A model generated the notes under the pieces. The model made no database searches. It was not told the DNA's origin and saw only the letters and a program-made list of their open reading frames with translations. Position numbers and translations under genes: made by a program. This document shows positions 1-5,769 of a stretch of 5,769 nt of DNA, in pieces. Positions within the stretch are counted from its first letter, which is position 1; each line of letters begins with the position of its first letter. Source of the DNA: an uncultured Flavobacteriales bacterium (GTDB lineage Bacteria > Bacteroidota > Bacteroidia > Flavobacteriales_D > Sanyastnellaceae); NCBI GenBank assembly GCA_913057815.1, contig CAJXOV010000168.1, forward strand, positions 1-5,769, read 5' to 3'.

Positions 1-38
1 TCTATTCGTCGGCAGCGTCAGATGTGTATAAGAGACAG
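1..38. other. Nextera read-1 adapter plus i5 index remnant (artefact)
   Basis: Positions 6-19 read TCGTCGGCAGCGTC and 20-38 read AGATGTGTATAAGAGACAG, which together are the Illumina Nextera read-1 transposase adapter including the Tn5 mosaic end. The five bases before it (TCTAT) match the last bases of a commonly used Nextera i5 index (CTCTCTAT, recalled as S502). This is library-construction sequence left on the contig and not part of the genome. It supplies the false C-terminus (LSLIHI and a stop at 18-20) of the long minus-strand frame, and on the plus strand the false N-terminus MCIRDR of a spurious frame. Confidence 0.98.
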
Positions 39-3000
39 ATACCATACATCGTTAATTAATGTAGGAGAACAGTTGTTTCCAGAATCATCTGTTAATGTAG
101 TATCCCAGTTTTCCTCAACTCCTGCAGTTAAAGCTATAGCTCCATCACAGTCATTATTAGCAACAGGGTATACACAACATGAAGGATCAGTTCCACCAAG
201 AACTTCTAAACAATCTGCGTTACAAAGAGGACAGAAGTTCAAAGCAAGAGGATCAACACAACCACTAACAATACATCCAGTAGCTCCGTTTGCAGCAAAT
301 ACATTATTAGTACTTCCTAATAAAGAACCAGCAGCATAATCAACAACAACTCCTGATTGAGAAGAAACTATTTGAATAATTGCTTCTTCAGGGAATCCGT
401 CAGCAGTGATTACAGCAGTCACACATGTAGTACCTACACAGAATGTAGCTTCACCATCAGCAGAAACAGAACCAATACCTGTTCCTAAATCATCGAATAA
501 AGCAACAGTAGTTCCTCCATCTCCAAATACATCTCCTACAGTTACAGTGATACAATCTAATAGACAACAAGTTCCATCATCAGTGAAAACACCATCAAAA
601 TCATTAAAGTTACATGCTAAAGCATCAGTACAACCTAAGTACTGACAAATAGCTACTTGATCTCCAGAGTTAGCGTCTGCATTGTAGTTACTAGCAGTAG
701 GATCAAAACAACCAACAACTTCTAGTGCACCACAGTAAACAGTAAACTCTAATCCTGGGATTTCTCCAGTAGCACAACTGAAAGAAGTATCAGAAATTAT
801 ATCAATAGACATAGTTCCAGCAGATTGGAATATAAGACCAGTTAAATCACCATCTAATTGAGTGTTTAATTGAACTCCCAATTCATCAAAGATGTTTATC
901 ACATCAAAACCAGCTTCAACTGCACCAGCAGTAAATTCAATTATTGTTCCTTCACCTGGAGTGTTCTCAAGAATATTCCAAGTAATAGCGTTAAGATTGT
1001 CATAACAAATAGCTCCTGTAGTAGAAACTAAAGGATCACAACCAGGAACTACACATAAACCGTTATCAGTAAGAGTTCCTCCATCAGCGATAGAAGGTCC
1101 ATCATAGTTAAGTGCAAGGATATTAGTACAACCTAAACAAGATAAGTCACAAGAACCATCATCGATAGTAGCAGCAGGATCATAGTTACATGCTCCAACA
1201 GTAGCACAACCAGAAACTCCACCAGTAATCATAATGTCAAATTGACCTTGATCTACATCTTCATCAGTAAATACTAAGAATAAATAATCAGTATTTAAAG
1301 TTAAACCAGTAAACTCAGCACCAACAGCAGTTCCGTTTATACACGCTATTTCTGTAGGGTTAGCACAGTTACCACCAAATACAGCGATAGACATGTTTAC
1401 ACCAGCAGAATCTCCAACAGAAGGAACAGCAGCAGGACCGAAATCTAAAGTCATGGCATTGTTAGCACCTGAATCCCAAGAATACCAAACTCCATCAACA
1501 AAACCGAATCCAGCACAACTAGGAGCAAGGTCATTAGCTTGAGCACATGCATTATCATCTAAAAATGCAGTAGCATCTGGAAGAGGAAGTGCAGAATCAC
1601 AAACATCATTAAGAGGAGGAGTACAAGAAGGGATACCACAAGTAAGAGCTAAATCGAAAAGCCCAACATTTCCATTCCATCCTGAAATATGGATGAAGTA
1701 ATCTGTAGCAGCAGCAGGAGTAATAACAGTAACGTTAGACTGCACACCACAATCATCATCGTTTCCACCAGCACAAACATAAGCTCCACAAGAACCAGTA
1801 TAAACATTAATCTTAGTATCTAAAGCAGATCCACAAGTACTGAAAAGTAATTCTTCAGAACCAGGAGATGAATAAGAATACCAAACTCCAGGACCCTCAA
1901 TTACAGTACCACATTCTAGAGCTAACACCTCGTTACCTACAGTAGAATTAACACTTGTTCCCGAAAGAACATCTCCACAAATAATTGGGATAGCTCCAGC
2001 ACAATCATCATTAGCAGGAGGATATTCACAACAAGAAGTATCCGTTCCACCTATAACACCGTCACAAGAATCAGCACCTACAAGGAAGTTCAATGCAGCA
2101 GCATCAGCACAACCGAAAACACCAAACACACACACTGTGTTATTAACCACAGCACAAGCATCTACAGTTACAGGATCAGTATAGTTAGTAGCTGTAATAT
2201 CGTCACAGTACTCACTCACACCTTCATCAAGTACAGAGATATCAAATGTACCTACTTGACCGTTCCATCCTTGTACTTCTACAAAGTAAGAAACTGCAGC
2301 TTCAGCACAGAATCCAGTAATTAGAGACATAGCTCCATCACCACCGTCATCATCAGATGCAACAACTAGTCCTCCACAAGCATCATAAATAGCTATTTGA
2401 GAATCAGTCATAGTTCCACCTTCGAAAGTTTCAACAGTAACTGGGTTACCATTTCCAACGAATGTATACCATACTTCAGGTGCTCCAGCAGAACCGAAAC
2501 CATCGGCAGTAGCAGTAGACCCTTCGTTAGTGCCTGTTAAAGCAGCTCCAGCAGTACCTATTACAGTAGCATTAACACATAAATCATTTCCTGGAGCATA
2601 AATACAACAAGAAAAATCAATTCCAGCAACTACACCTGCACAATCAGCAACACCTAAACCGTCAAAGTTAGCAGCAGTAGGATCGATACATGTATAAGTA
2701 CAAGTAAGGTTATCTACAATATCACATGAATTAGCAACTACGAAGTTAGCAGCGTTTACATCATCACAAACAGTAGCAGCTACACCTGTAACAGCAGAAA
2801 GAGTAAAATCTCCTACAGCTCCGTTCCAACCCTGAACTTCTAAGAAATAAGAAACTCCAGCTTCAGCACAAAAATCACTGATTAAAGACATGTTTCCAGC
2901 TCCACCGTCATCATCTCCTAAAATAAGAAGACCACCACAAGCATCATAAAGAGCTATTTGTGAATCTGTCATAGTTCCTGCTACAGTTTCAAAAGTTACA

Positions 3001-3227
3001 TTAACTGCAGTAGCATTGTTAAATTCATACCATACTTCAGGCGCTCCAGCAGAACCGAAAGCATCGGCCGTAGAAGTTCCACCAGTATTATCTCCTGGAA
3101 TTCCAGCAGCATCAAGTACTAATGCCTCTGCATTAGCACACAAGTCATTAGCTTGCGCAAAAACTCCACCTAGACTGAACACAGTCATACAGCAGAGTAA
3201 AATCAAATTTTTGTACATTTTCTTCAT
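39..3227 (-). CDS. Large secreted multi-repeat, Cys/Asp-rich surface protein (C-terminus missing)
   Basis: The genuine part is 1063 codons; the last real codon is Tyr at 39-41, and everything after it is adapter. The ATG at 3227 is fixed by an in-frame TAA five codons upstream; Met4 is a less likely start. Residues 1-25 form a signal peptide (KK, hydrophobic core, cleavage near VFAQA). The mature protein holds modules starting with ND(L/D/V)C and ending in GWNG-x-VG-x-F at about 27-145, 214-332, 406-530, 540-670 (divergent) and 1025 onward (cut). They share a VWY core, a DDDGG turn (105-109, 292-296) and a YF-x-EVQGWNG strand, which resembles pre-peptidase C-terminal (PPC)-like beta-sandwiches. 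Between them lie Cys-rich segments of the 'GC-x-DP-x-A-x-NY...DDGSC' kind (154-212, 341-404, 674-727, 840-890, 985-1020), common in marine Bacteroidota surface proteins. Residues 728-838 look like a CUB-type domain ('INIFDELG'), which is inference. A type IX secretion C-terminal domain would be expected but is not in the window. Role unknown; adhesion or matrix structure is plausible. Confidence 0.9.
1644..2012 (-). repeat. Repeat module 3 of the secreted protein (diverged)
   Basis: Encodes residues 406-528. It keeps the framework NDDC, GVWYSY, NDDDCG, YFIHISGWNG and VGLFDLAL but lacks the TMTDSQIA block and has extra cysteines, so it is an older copy. A fourth, more diverged module (about 1224-1610) keeps NDVC, VWYSW and GQFDI, and a fifth (39-155) begins NNDC and is cut at NDVWY. 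Confidence 0.75.
2232..2588 (-). repeat. Repeat module 2 of the secreted protein
   Basis: Encodes residues 214-332 and is the closest copy of module 1 (shared blocks SAGAPEVWY, TMTDSQIA, YDACGGL, DDDGG, EVQGWNG). The two modules start 561 bp apart, and the duplicated unit includes the Cys-rich linker, which has diverged much more than the module itself. Confidence 0.85.
2793..3149 (-). repeat. Repeat module 1 of the secreted protein
   Basis: Encodes residues 27-145. It is closely similar to module 2 at DNA as well as protein level: the 3030-3070 stretch and the 2470-2510 stretch (encoding SAGAPEVWY) differ at only a few bases, as do the stretches encoding TMTDSQIA-x-YDACGGL. Retained nucleotide identity indicates a fairly recent internal duplication. 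Confidence 0.85.
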
Positions 3228-3548
3228 TTGAATTGGTTTTGGTTAATAATTATTATATATGTTATTTAATTGAATTGTTCCTAACGCAGACAACACCAGC
3301 TGTTCACTAGTGCTCATGTAAAATCCAGAAGATTGTTCTTTCTTTAAGCTCTTGTTTTTCAAGGTCATACAAGAATAAGTTAGTTCTTAAAAATATCTAT
3401 AACGGGCTAATTTATCTCAGGTTAAGAGAGTGGAAGGTGAGTAAATTAATCCTAAAGCTATAGATAGCGGAGACCAAGATAATAAATAATGACACTTAAA
3501 CACAATAAACTAGAAACTTTTTTTTTCAAGATTCGTCATTAATCTAAA
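3228..3548. other. Intergenic region upstream of the secreted-protein gene
   Basis: This 321-bp AT-rich stretch lies downstream of the operon's last stop codon and upstream of the secreted-protein start, both on the minus strand, so it should hold the operon's end and the promoter of the large gene. I see no convincing small gene, no tRNA, and no classic GC-rich hairpin plus T-run on the minus strand. No TAnnTTTG element was found on the minus strand here, so the promoter is not placed. The notable structure is the nested inverted repeat described separately; a 9-T run (plus strand, about 3519-3527) has no stem next to it. Confidence 0.6.
3394..3466. repeat. Nested imperfect inverted repeat (possible structured RNA or terminator)
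   Basis: Three pairing blocks nest in register. Outer arms TATCTATA (3394-3401) and TATAGATA (3459-3466) are perfect over 8 bp. Then GGG (3404-3406) faces TCC (3450-3452) with one G-U wobble. The inner stem TAATTTA (3408-3414) pairs with TAAATTA (3442-3448), followed after one bulged T by CTCA (3416-3419) with TGAG (3438-3441). The loop is 18 nt (3420-3437) and purine-rich. The wobble favours a plus-strand transcript slightly. It may be a terminator for the upstream operon, part of a long leader of the secreted-protein gene, or a repeat-family element. Function is inference only. Confidence 0.45.
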
Positions 3549-4031
3549 CTAACCATACCTCAACTCTACCCAGGAAGACTTGAGAGGCGCTATCCATCTA
3601 GAATTAAAATCTGCTTTATTAAAAATAGTGGCGTCATAAAAGGACAGGTCGATATTTATAACACCTTCATGAGCCAATTTAGAATATTCGTCCAACAATA
3701 CATATATAGGTATGTTCTCCGACAACACATAAAAACCAGCTCTATCCCGCAAACTAATCGAAAGCTTGGCCTCAATATTTGCAACGCAATCCATTAAATC
3801 ATCAATAGAACACCCACTAACCTGATTATGAGACTCATTAACCATGACTACTAAGAACCTATCTTCAATAATTTCAAAAACTGATTCGACATCTTTTCCA
3901 TGAGTTTTCCAATTCCTAGTAAAGTTTTTTAATTCCGAATGAAGTCTATCATTTTCAAGTATCGCACAATCTGACTGAAAAACCCAAACTTTTGATGTGG
4001 GATGAAAATCATTATTCTTTAATGTGGCCAT
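3549..4031 (-). CDS. Bacteroidota conserved 'ABC transporter ATPase'-type small protein (not an ATPase)
   Basis: A 160-residue soluble protein, numbered from the ATG at 4031; a TTG four codons earlier (4043) is possible but less likely. The start overlaps the end of the preceding gene by 20 bp, indicating translational coupling. It matches from memory a family near 150-160 residues found across Bacteroidota and usually labelled 'ABC transporter ATPase'. Visible family features are KVWVFQS (14-20), W-x-x-HG (41-45), FEI...RFLVVMVNE (52-66), SGCSIDD (72-78) and the tail W-x-x-PLKSSWVELRYG. There is no Walker A, signature or Walker B motif, no signal peptide and no membrane segment, so the ATPase label is unsupported and the real function is unknown. 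In other genomes the family is not tied to exosortases as far as I recall, so its place at the end of this operon may be incidental. Family assignment is fairly sure; biochemical role is not. Confidence 0.85.
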   Translation of the reverse strand: MATLKNNDFHPTSKVWVFQSDCAILENDRLHSELKNFTRNWKTHGKDVESVFEIIEDRFLVVMVNESHNQVSGCSIDDLMDCVANIEAKLSISLRDRAGFYVLSENIPIYVLLDEYSKLAHEGVINIDLSFYDATIFNKADFNSRWIAPLKSSWVELRYG

Positions 4032-4548
4032 TCTTTTTTTCAATTAAGTAATATAAAACAACGAATAACGTAGGAAGGATGGATTGCAAAAAACCAACTA
4101 CTCTTCTAGACAAAGCATACATATCTATACCCACCCCTACACCGAAGGCATATGTAAGCAGCGAGGCTGAAAACCCAGAAACATAAATCAACACTAACAC
4201 CCGCCCTAACTTAACCCCATTAATACGGAACAACAAAATTCCAAATAAAAAATGGATGAGCATATAAAATGGCGTTGCAATCCATTTGAGAACATTAAGC
4301 TCCCTCTGACTAAGGAAGAAGAAAAAATCAAAATTTCTGTGGCTCTTATAATAATTGTAATCGTTCTTTCCGCTCAAGCTTTCTATCTGAAGCTGCCGCT
4401 CTTTTACATCAAGATTAGAATAACCACTAATCACTGAAGACTTATCCAGAAGATAATTGACATCAATCTTAAGAGCATCCTGAAGCATTCCAAACCCTAA
4501 CCAAACGAACACCAGTAAAACAGAAAAAAAAATCTTCTTAGTTAACAT
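4012..4548 (-). CDS. Four-helix membrane protein associated with the exosortase
   Basis: A 178-residue inner-membrane protein. The ATG at 4548 lies 2 nt after the exosortase stop; a TTG at 4554 that overlaps that stop (TTGA) is an alternative start giving two more residues. Predicted segments: helix 1 at 6-22 (after KK), a polar, probably periplasmic region at 24-84 containing charged stretches (KERQLQIE, KSHRNFD), then helices at about 86-107, 116-137 and 148-169, ending in a basic tail. I do not recognise the family with certainty. Exosortase loci of Bacteroidota often carry a dedicated accessory membrane protein next to the enzyme (the XrtF-associated and XrtX-associated proteins), and position, size and topology make this a candidate of that kind, more likely the XrtX sort given its partner. 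No catalytic motif is visible. Probable role: partner or stabiliser of the sorting enzyme (inference). Confidence 0.8.
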   Translation of the reverse strand: MLTKKIFFSVLLVFVWLGFGMLQDALKIDVNYLLDKSSVISGYSNLDVKERQLQIESLSGKNDYNYYKSHRNFDFFFFLSQRELNVLKWIATPFYMLIHFLFGILLFRINGVKLGRVLVLIYVSGFSASLLTYAFGVGVGIDMYALSRRVVGFLQSILPTLFVVLYYLIEKKNGHIKE

Positions 4549-4550
4549 GA

Positions 4551-5063
4551 TCAAACTTTAGCATAAAATTTCACCCAAACCACCCAAAGAAGAAAAACAA
4601 ACGAATACATCAAAACTGTAAATGTATAGTCATGGTTAAAATCTAACCACTCTGGGTGAAACTTCATCAAAAGAGCCAAACAGACCACTCTTAACACATT
4701 AAAAAGATGGATACCTAACAATCCTAAAGGGATGAACCATAGCTTATTTGAAATTTTCCCTGGCATAAACAGTATAAACAAAAAGAATAAAGCCATAATC
4801 ACCAACCCATCACATCCTGGACCAATAACCACTCCGTCACTCCCAAGAACAGCAATATGATTGAGATAACCGCTATACAAAACATCAGAAATTAAAACGT
4901 CATACCCTAAGAGGGATAAGATTAGATGAGCGTGAGTAGCAATACCCTGAATGACCAATGCATCATACAAATAGCTAGGTTTAATGACTAAATCATAAAC
5001 CCCATACCAAACTAGAAGTGATAATAAAAAAGGAACCAGAAACTTCTTACCAGACGAGGCCAC
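4551..5063 (-). CDS. Exosortase/archaeosortase family protein
   Basis: A 170-residue polytopic inner-membrane protein predicted to cleave the C-terminal sorting signal of exported proteins and probably transfer them to another anchor. The three family-defining residues are present in order: Cys84 in IGPGCDGLVIM, Arg125 in FNVLRVVCL and His144 in DFNHDYTF. Hydrophobic segments lie at about 8-25, 43-58, 85-100, 108-133 and 148-167, the usual layout of the short Bacteroidota enzymes. The GPGC context and the FNHDYTFT-x-x-x-Y...LWVVWV end recall the XrtX type more than XrtF (where I recall EGCNG), but the subfamily is not certain. The start is a GTG five bases after the stop of the substrate-like gene; the frame is open only nine codons further up and contains no ATG before it. 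The close spacing on both sides places enzyme, likely substrate and accessory membrane protein in one transcript. Confidence 0.93.
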   Translation of the reverse strand: MASSGKKFLVPFLLSLLVWYGVYDLVIKPSYLYDALVIQGIATHAHLILSLLGYDVLISDVLYSGYLNHIAVLGSDGVVIGPGCDGLVIMALFFLFILFMPGKISNKLWFIPLGLLGIHLFNVLRVVCLALLMKFHPEWLDFNHDYTFTVLMYSFVFLLWVVWVKFYAKV

Positions 5064-5068
5064 AAAAA

Positions 5069-5275
5069 TTAATCCTTTTTCTTTAAGTCATTCGCTTTCT
5101 TTCCTCCATACACAAGTCCAGCAGCTATTAAAAATCCCACTCCTCCATCAATAGGTATAGGACAAGGATCTCCAAATGGAGGGCCACAAGGTGCATCATC
5201 AGGAAAGGGATCCGTTTGACTAAAACAAGATAAAACGAGAAGAGATAAGCTAAAAGTCAAAAATAATTTTCTCAT
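5069..5275 (-). CDS. Small secreted protein with PID-type C-terminal sorting signal
   Basis: A 68-residue protein; the ATG at 5275 is fixed by an in-frame TAG two codons upstream. Residues 1-19 form a signal peptide (MRK, hydrophobic core) ending LSCFSQ; V-L-S-Cys17 could also serve as a lipobox, which leaves the anchoring type open. The mature part is only a short Pro/Cys/Asp-rich segment (TDPFPDDAPCGPPFGDPCP). It is followed by a tripartite C-terminus: PIDGG (41-45), a short hydrophobic glycine-containing helix (46-57) and a basic tail (KK...KKK). This fits the PID-CTERM-type sorting signals known in Bacteroidota, analogous to PEP-CTERM. As first gene of the operon, immediately before the exosortase, it is the likely cognate substrate. 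It is nearly all signal with almost no cargo, so it may be a small structural peptide, a pro-peptide displayed on the surface, or a reporter-like component of the system. Substrate status is inference from motif and position. Confidence 0.85.
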   Translation of the reverse strand: MRKLFLTFSLSLLVLSCFSQTDPFPDDAPCGPPFGDPCPIPIDGGVGFLIAAGLVYGGKKANDLKKKD

Positions 5276-5292
5276 AATCTATATACGTAACT

Positions 5293-5315
5293 AAAATACT
5301 ACTCAAAAATACTAC
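5293..5315 (-). promoter_or_regulatory. Direct repeat and candidate -7 element upstream of the exosortase operon
   Basis: AAAATACTAC occurs twice (5293-5302 and 5306-5315), a perfect 10-bp direct repeat with a 13-bp period, 18 bp upstream of the operon's first start codon. Overlapping the second copy, the minus strand reads TATTTTTG (5311 to 5304), which fits the Bacteroidota -7 consensus TAnnTTTG; the same octamer recurs at 5365-5358. No TTG-type -33 box sits at the usual spacing for either, so the promoter call is tentative. Confidence 0.4.
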
Positions 5316-5386
5316 ATGAAATACACGCTACTTAATGGTTATTGGTAATCTTTTAAACAAAAATATCTGAGGTTTGTTTAGACTCC

Positions 5387-5394
5387 TATATTTG
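5387..5394 (+). promoter_or_regulatory. Candidate Bacteroidota -7 promoter element for the co-polymerase gene
   Basis: TATATTTG matches TAnnTTTG exactly and is followed by CAC, as often seen for the primary sigma factor of Bacteroidota. It lies 23 bp before the ATG at 5418, so the expected transcript start near 5400 would leave a leader of under 20 nt. A clear -33 TTG at 19-21 bp upstream is not seen (TTTG at 5373-5376 is too close). Confidence 0.5.
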
Positions 5395-5417
5395 CACATG
5401 AATCCGCTAACTAGTTC

Positions 5418-5721
5418 ATGAATAATTCAGGGAGTATTATAACAATTGAAGACCTTAGGCCAGCTTTTAAGTTTCTTAAAAAAAACTGGCTAATACTCAT
5501 TCTTCTGCCGCTATTTGCATACGGAGCCGGATTCCTATATACAGAAAGATTAGCTGATATCTACGGAGCCAAATCGGAGATTTTACTAAAGAGTGATGAG
5601 ACTTATAATTATCAAAACGAGTTAAGAAGTAACTTTGGATACTTCAGTCAATATGCTGATGTAGAAAATCAAAAAAGGATTATTAAATCGTATGATTTAA
5701 TAGCCGAAGCCTCAGATAGGC
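5418..5721 (+). CDS. Wzz/Wzc-like polysaccharide co-polymerase, N-terminal part
   Basis: The first 101 codons of a gene cut by the contig end; Arg101 (5718-5720) is the last genuine residue, and the continuing frame (PVSYTHLRAHET...) is adapter translation. The ATG at 5418 is the only start, since an in-frame TAG lies at 5412-5414; no Shine-Dalgarno site is visible. Residues 1-23 are a short cytoplasmic arm (IEDLRPAFKFLKKNW), 24-41 a membrane helix (LILILLPLFAYGAGFLY), and the rest begins the periplasmic domain with AKSEILLKSDETYNYQNELR and NQKRIIKSYDLIAEA, the typical start of the chain-length determinant (Wzz) domain in Bacteroidota Wzc/ExoP-type proteins. These control chain length and export of exopolysaccharide, often with a C-terminal tyrosine autokinase; whether that domain exists here cannot be seen. 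The divergent position beside the exosortase operon agrees with the known coupling of exosortases to exopolysaccharide loci. Confidence 0.85.
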
Positions 5722-5769
5722 CTGTCTCTTATACACATCTCCGAGCCCACGAGACCTCTCTACATCTCG
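5722..5769. other. Nextera read-2 adapter, i7 index and P7 start (artefact)
   Basis: Positions 5722-5740 read CTGTCTCTTATACACATCT (Tn5 mosaic end, reverse complement) and 5741-5755 read CCGAGCCCACGAGAC, the rest of the Nextera read-2 adapter. The next eight bases, CTCTCTAC (5756-5763), match a common Nextera i7 index (recalled as N707), and ATCTCG (5764-5769) is the beginning of the P7 flow-cell sequence. It is sequencing-library DNA joined to the contig and interrupts the co-polymerase gene. Confidence 0.98.

Noticed and set aside
22..339. Plus-strand open frame of 105 codons beginning MCIRDR
   Set aside because: Its start is adapter sequence, and it lies antisense to the repeat protein, whose strong amino-acid pattern and signal peptide identify the real coding strand.
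406..645. Plus-strand open frame rich in Pro, Ser, Thr and Val
   Set aside because: It is the antisense shadow of the Gly/Asp/Thr-rich repeat protein; no homology or start signal.
39..2600. Repetitive DNA that could look like a CRISPR array or tandem satellite
   Set aside because: The repeats are in frame, long, and diverge as protein modules; there are no short regular repeats with unique spacers.
3016..3231. Plus-strand frame of 71 codons at the start of the repeat gene
   Set aside because: Antisense shadow over the signal peptide and first module; ends just past the real start codon.
3305..3312. Perfect palindrome CACTAGTG upstream of the secreted-protein gene
   Set aside because: Only 8 bp with no extension of the arms; expected by chance and not tied to a promoter element.
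3487..3540. AATGAC / GTCATT inverted arms after the operon's last stop as a terminator
   Set aside because: Six-base arms with a loop over 40 nt and no T-run on the correct strand; too weak.
4252..4437. Plus-strand frame of 61 codons
   Set aside because: Antisense to the four-helix membrane protein, which is supported by operon spacing and topology.
4549..4554. TTG start two codons before the ATG of the membrane protein
   Set aside because: ATG at 4548 is a better initiator and is well placed 2 bp after the exosortase stop; TTG kept only as an alternative.

Overview
This is an AT-rich fragment that most likely comes from a marine or freshwater Bacteroidota (probably Flavobacteriales or a relative). 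The evidence is a secreted protein built from Cys/Asp-rich modules of the 'GC-x-DP-x-A-x-NY' kind, a Bacteroidota-only cytoplasmic family usually mislabelled 'ABC transporter ATPase', an exosortase with a PID-type sorting substrate, absence of clear Shine-Dalgarno sites, and a TAnnTTTG-type -7 promoter element. Both ends are not biological: positions 1-38 and 5722-5769 are Illumina Nextera adapter and index sequence, so the genuine insert is about 39-5721 and the gene at each end is cut off by the assembly.

Layout. 39-3227 (minus) is a 5'-complete, 3'-truncated gene for a large secreted repeat protein: a signal peptide, then beta-sandwich-like modules (four complete, a fifth cut) separated by short Cys-rich linkers. 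3228-3548 is non-coding and holds a long imperfect hairpin (3394-3466). 3549-5275 (minus) is a tightly packed four-gene operon, in transcription order: a 68-residue secreted peptide with a PID-type C-terminal sorting signal; an exosortase/archaeosortase-family membrane cysteine protease/transpeptidase with Cys, Arg and His in place; a four-helix membrane protein of unknown function; and the small 'ABC transporter ATPase'-type protein. 5276-5417 is a divergent promoter region. 5418-5721 (plus) is the 5' part of a Wzz/Wzc-like polysaccharide co-polymerase gene.

How the parts fit. In exosortase systems of other bacteria the sorting enzyme lies beside exopolysaccharide assembly genes, and its substrates carry a C-terminal tripartite signal (motif, hydrophobic helix, basic tail). 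Here a miniature substrate, the sorting enzyme, an accessory membrane protein and a divergently transcribed polysaccharide chain-length/export gene sit together, which points to the edge of an exopolysaccharide plus protein-sorting locus. The large repeat protein is probably an independent, abundant cell-surface or secreted protein; its export signal (for example a type IX secretion C-terminal domain) would lie in the missing part.
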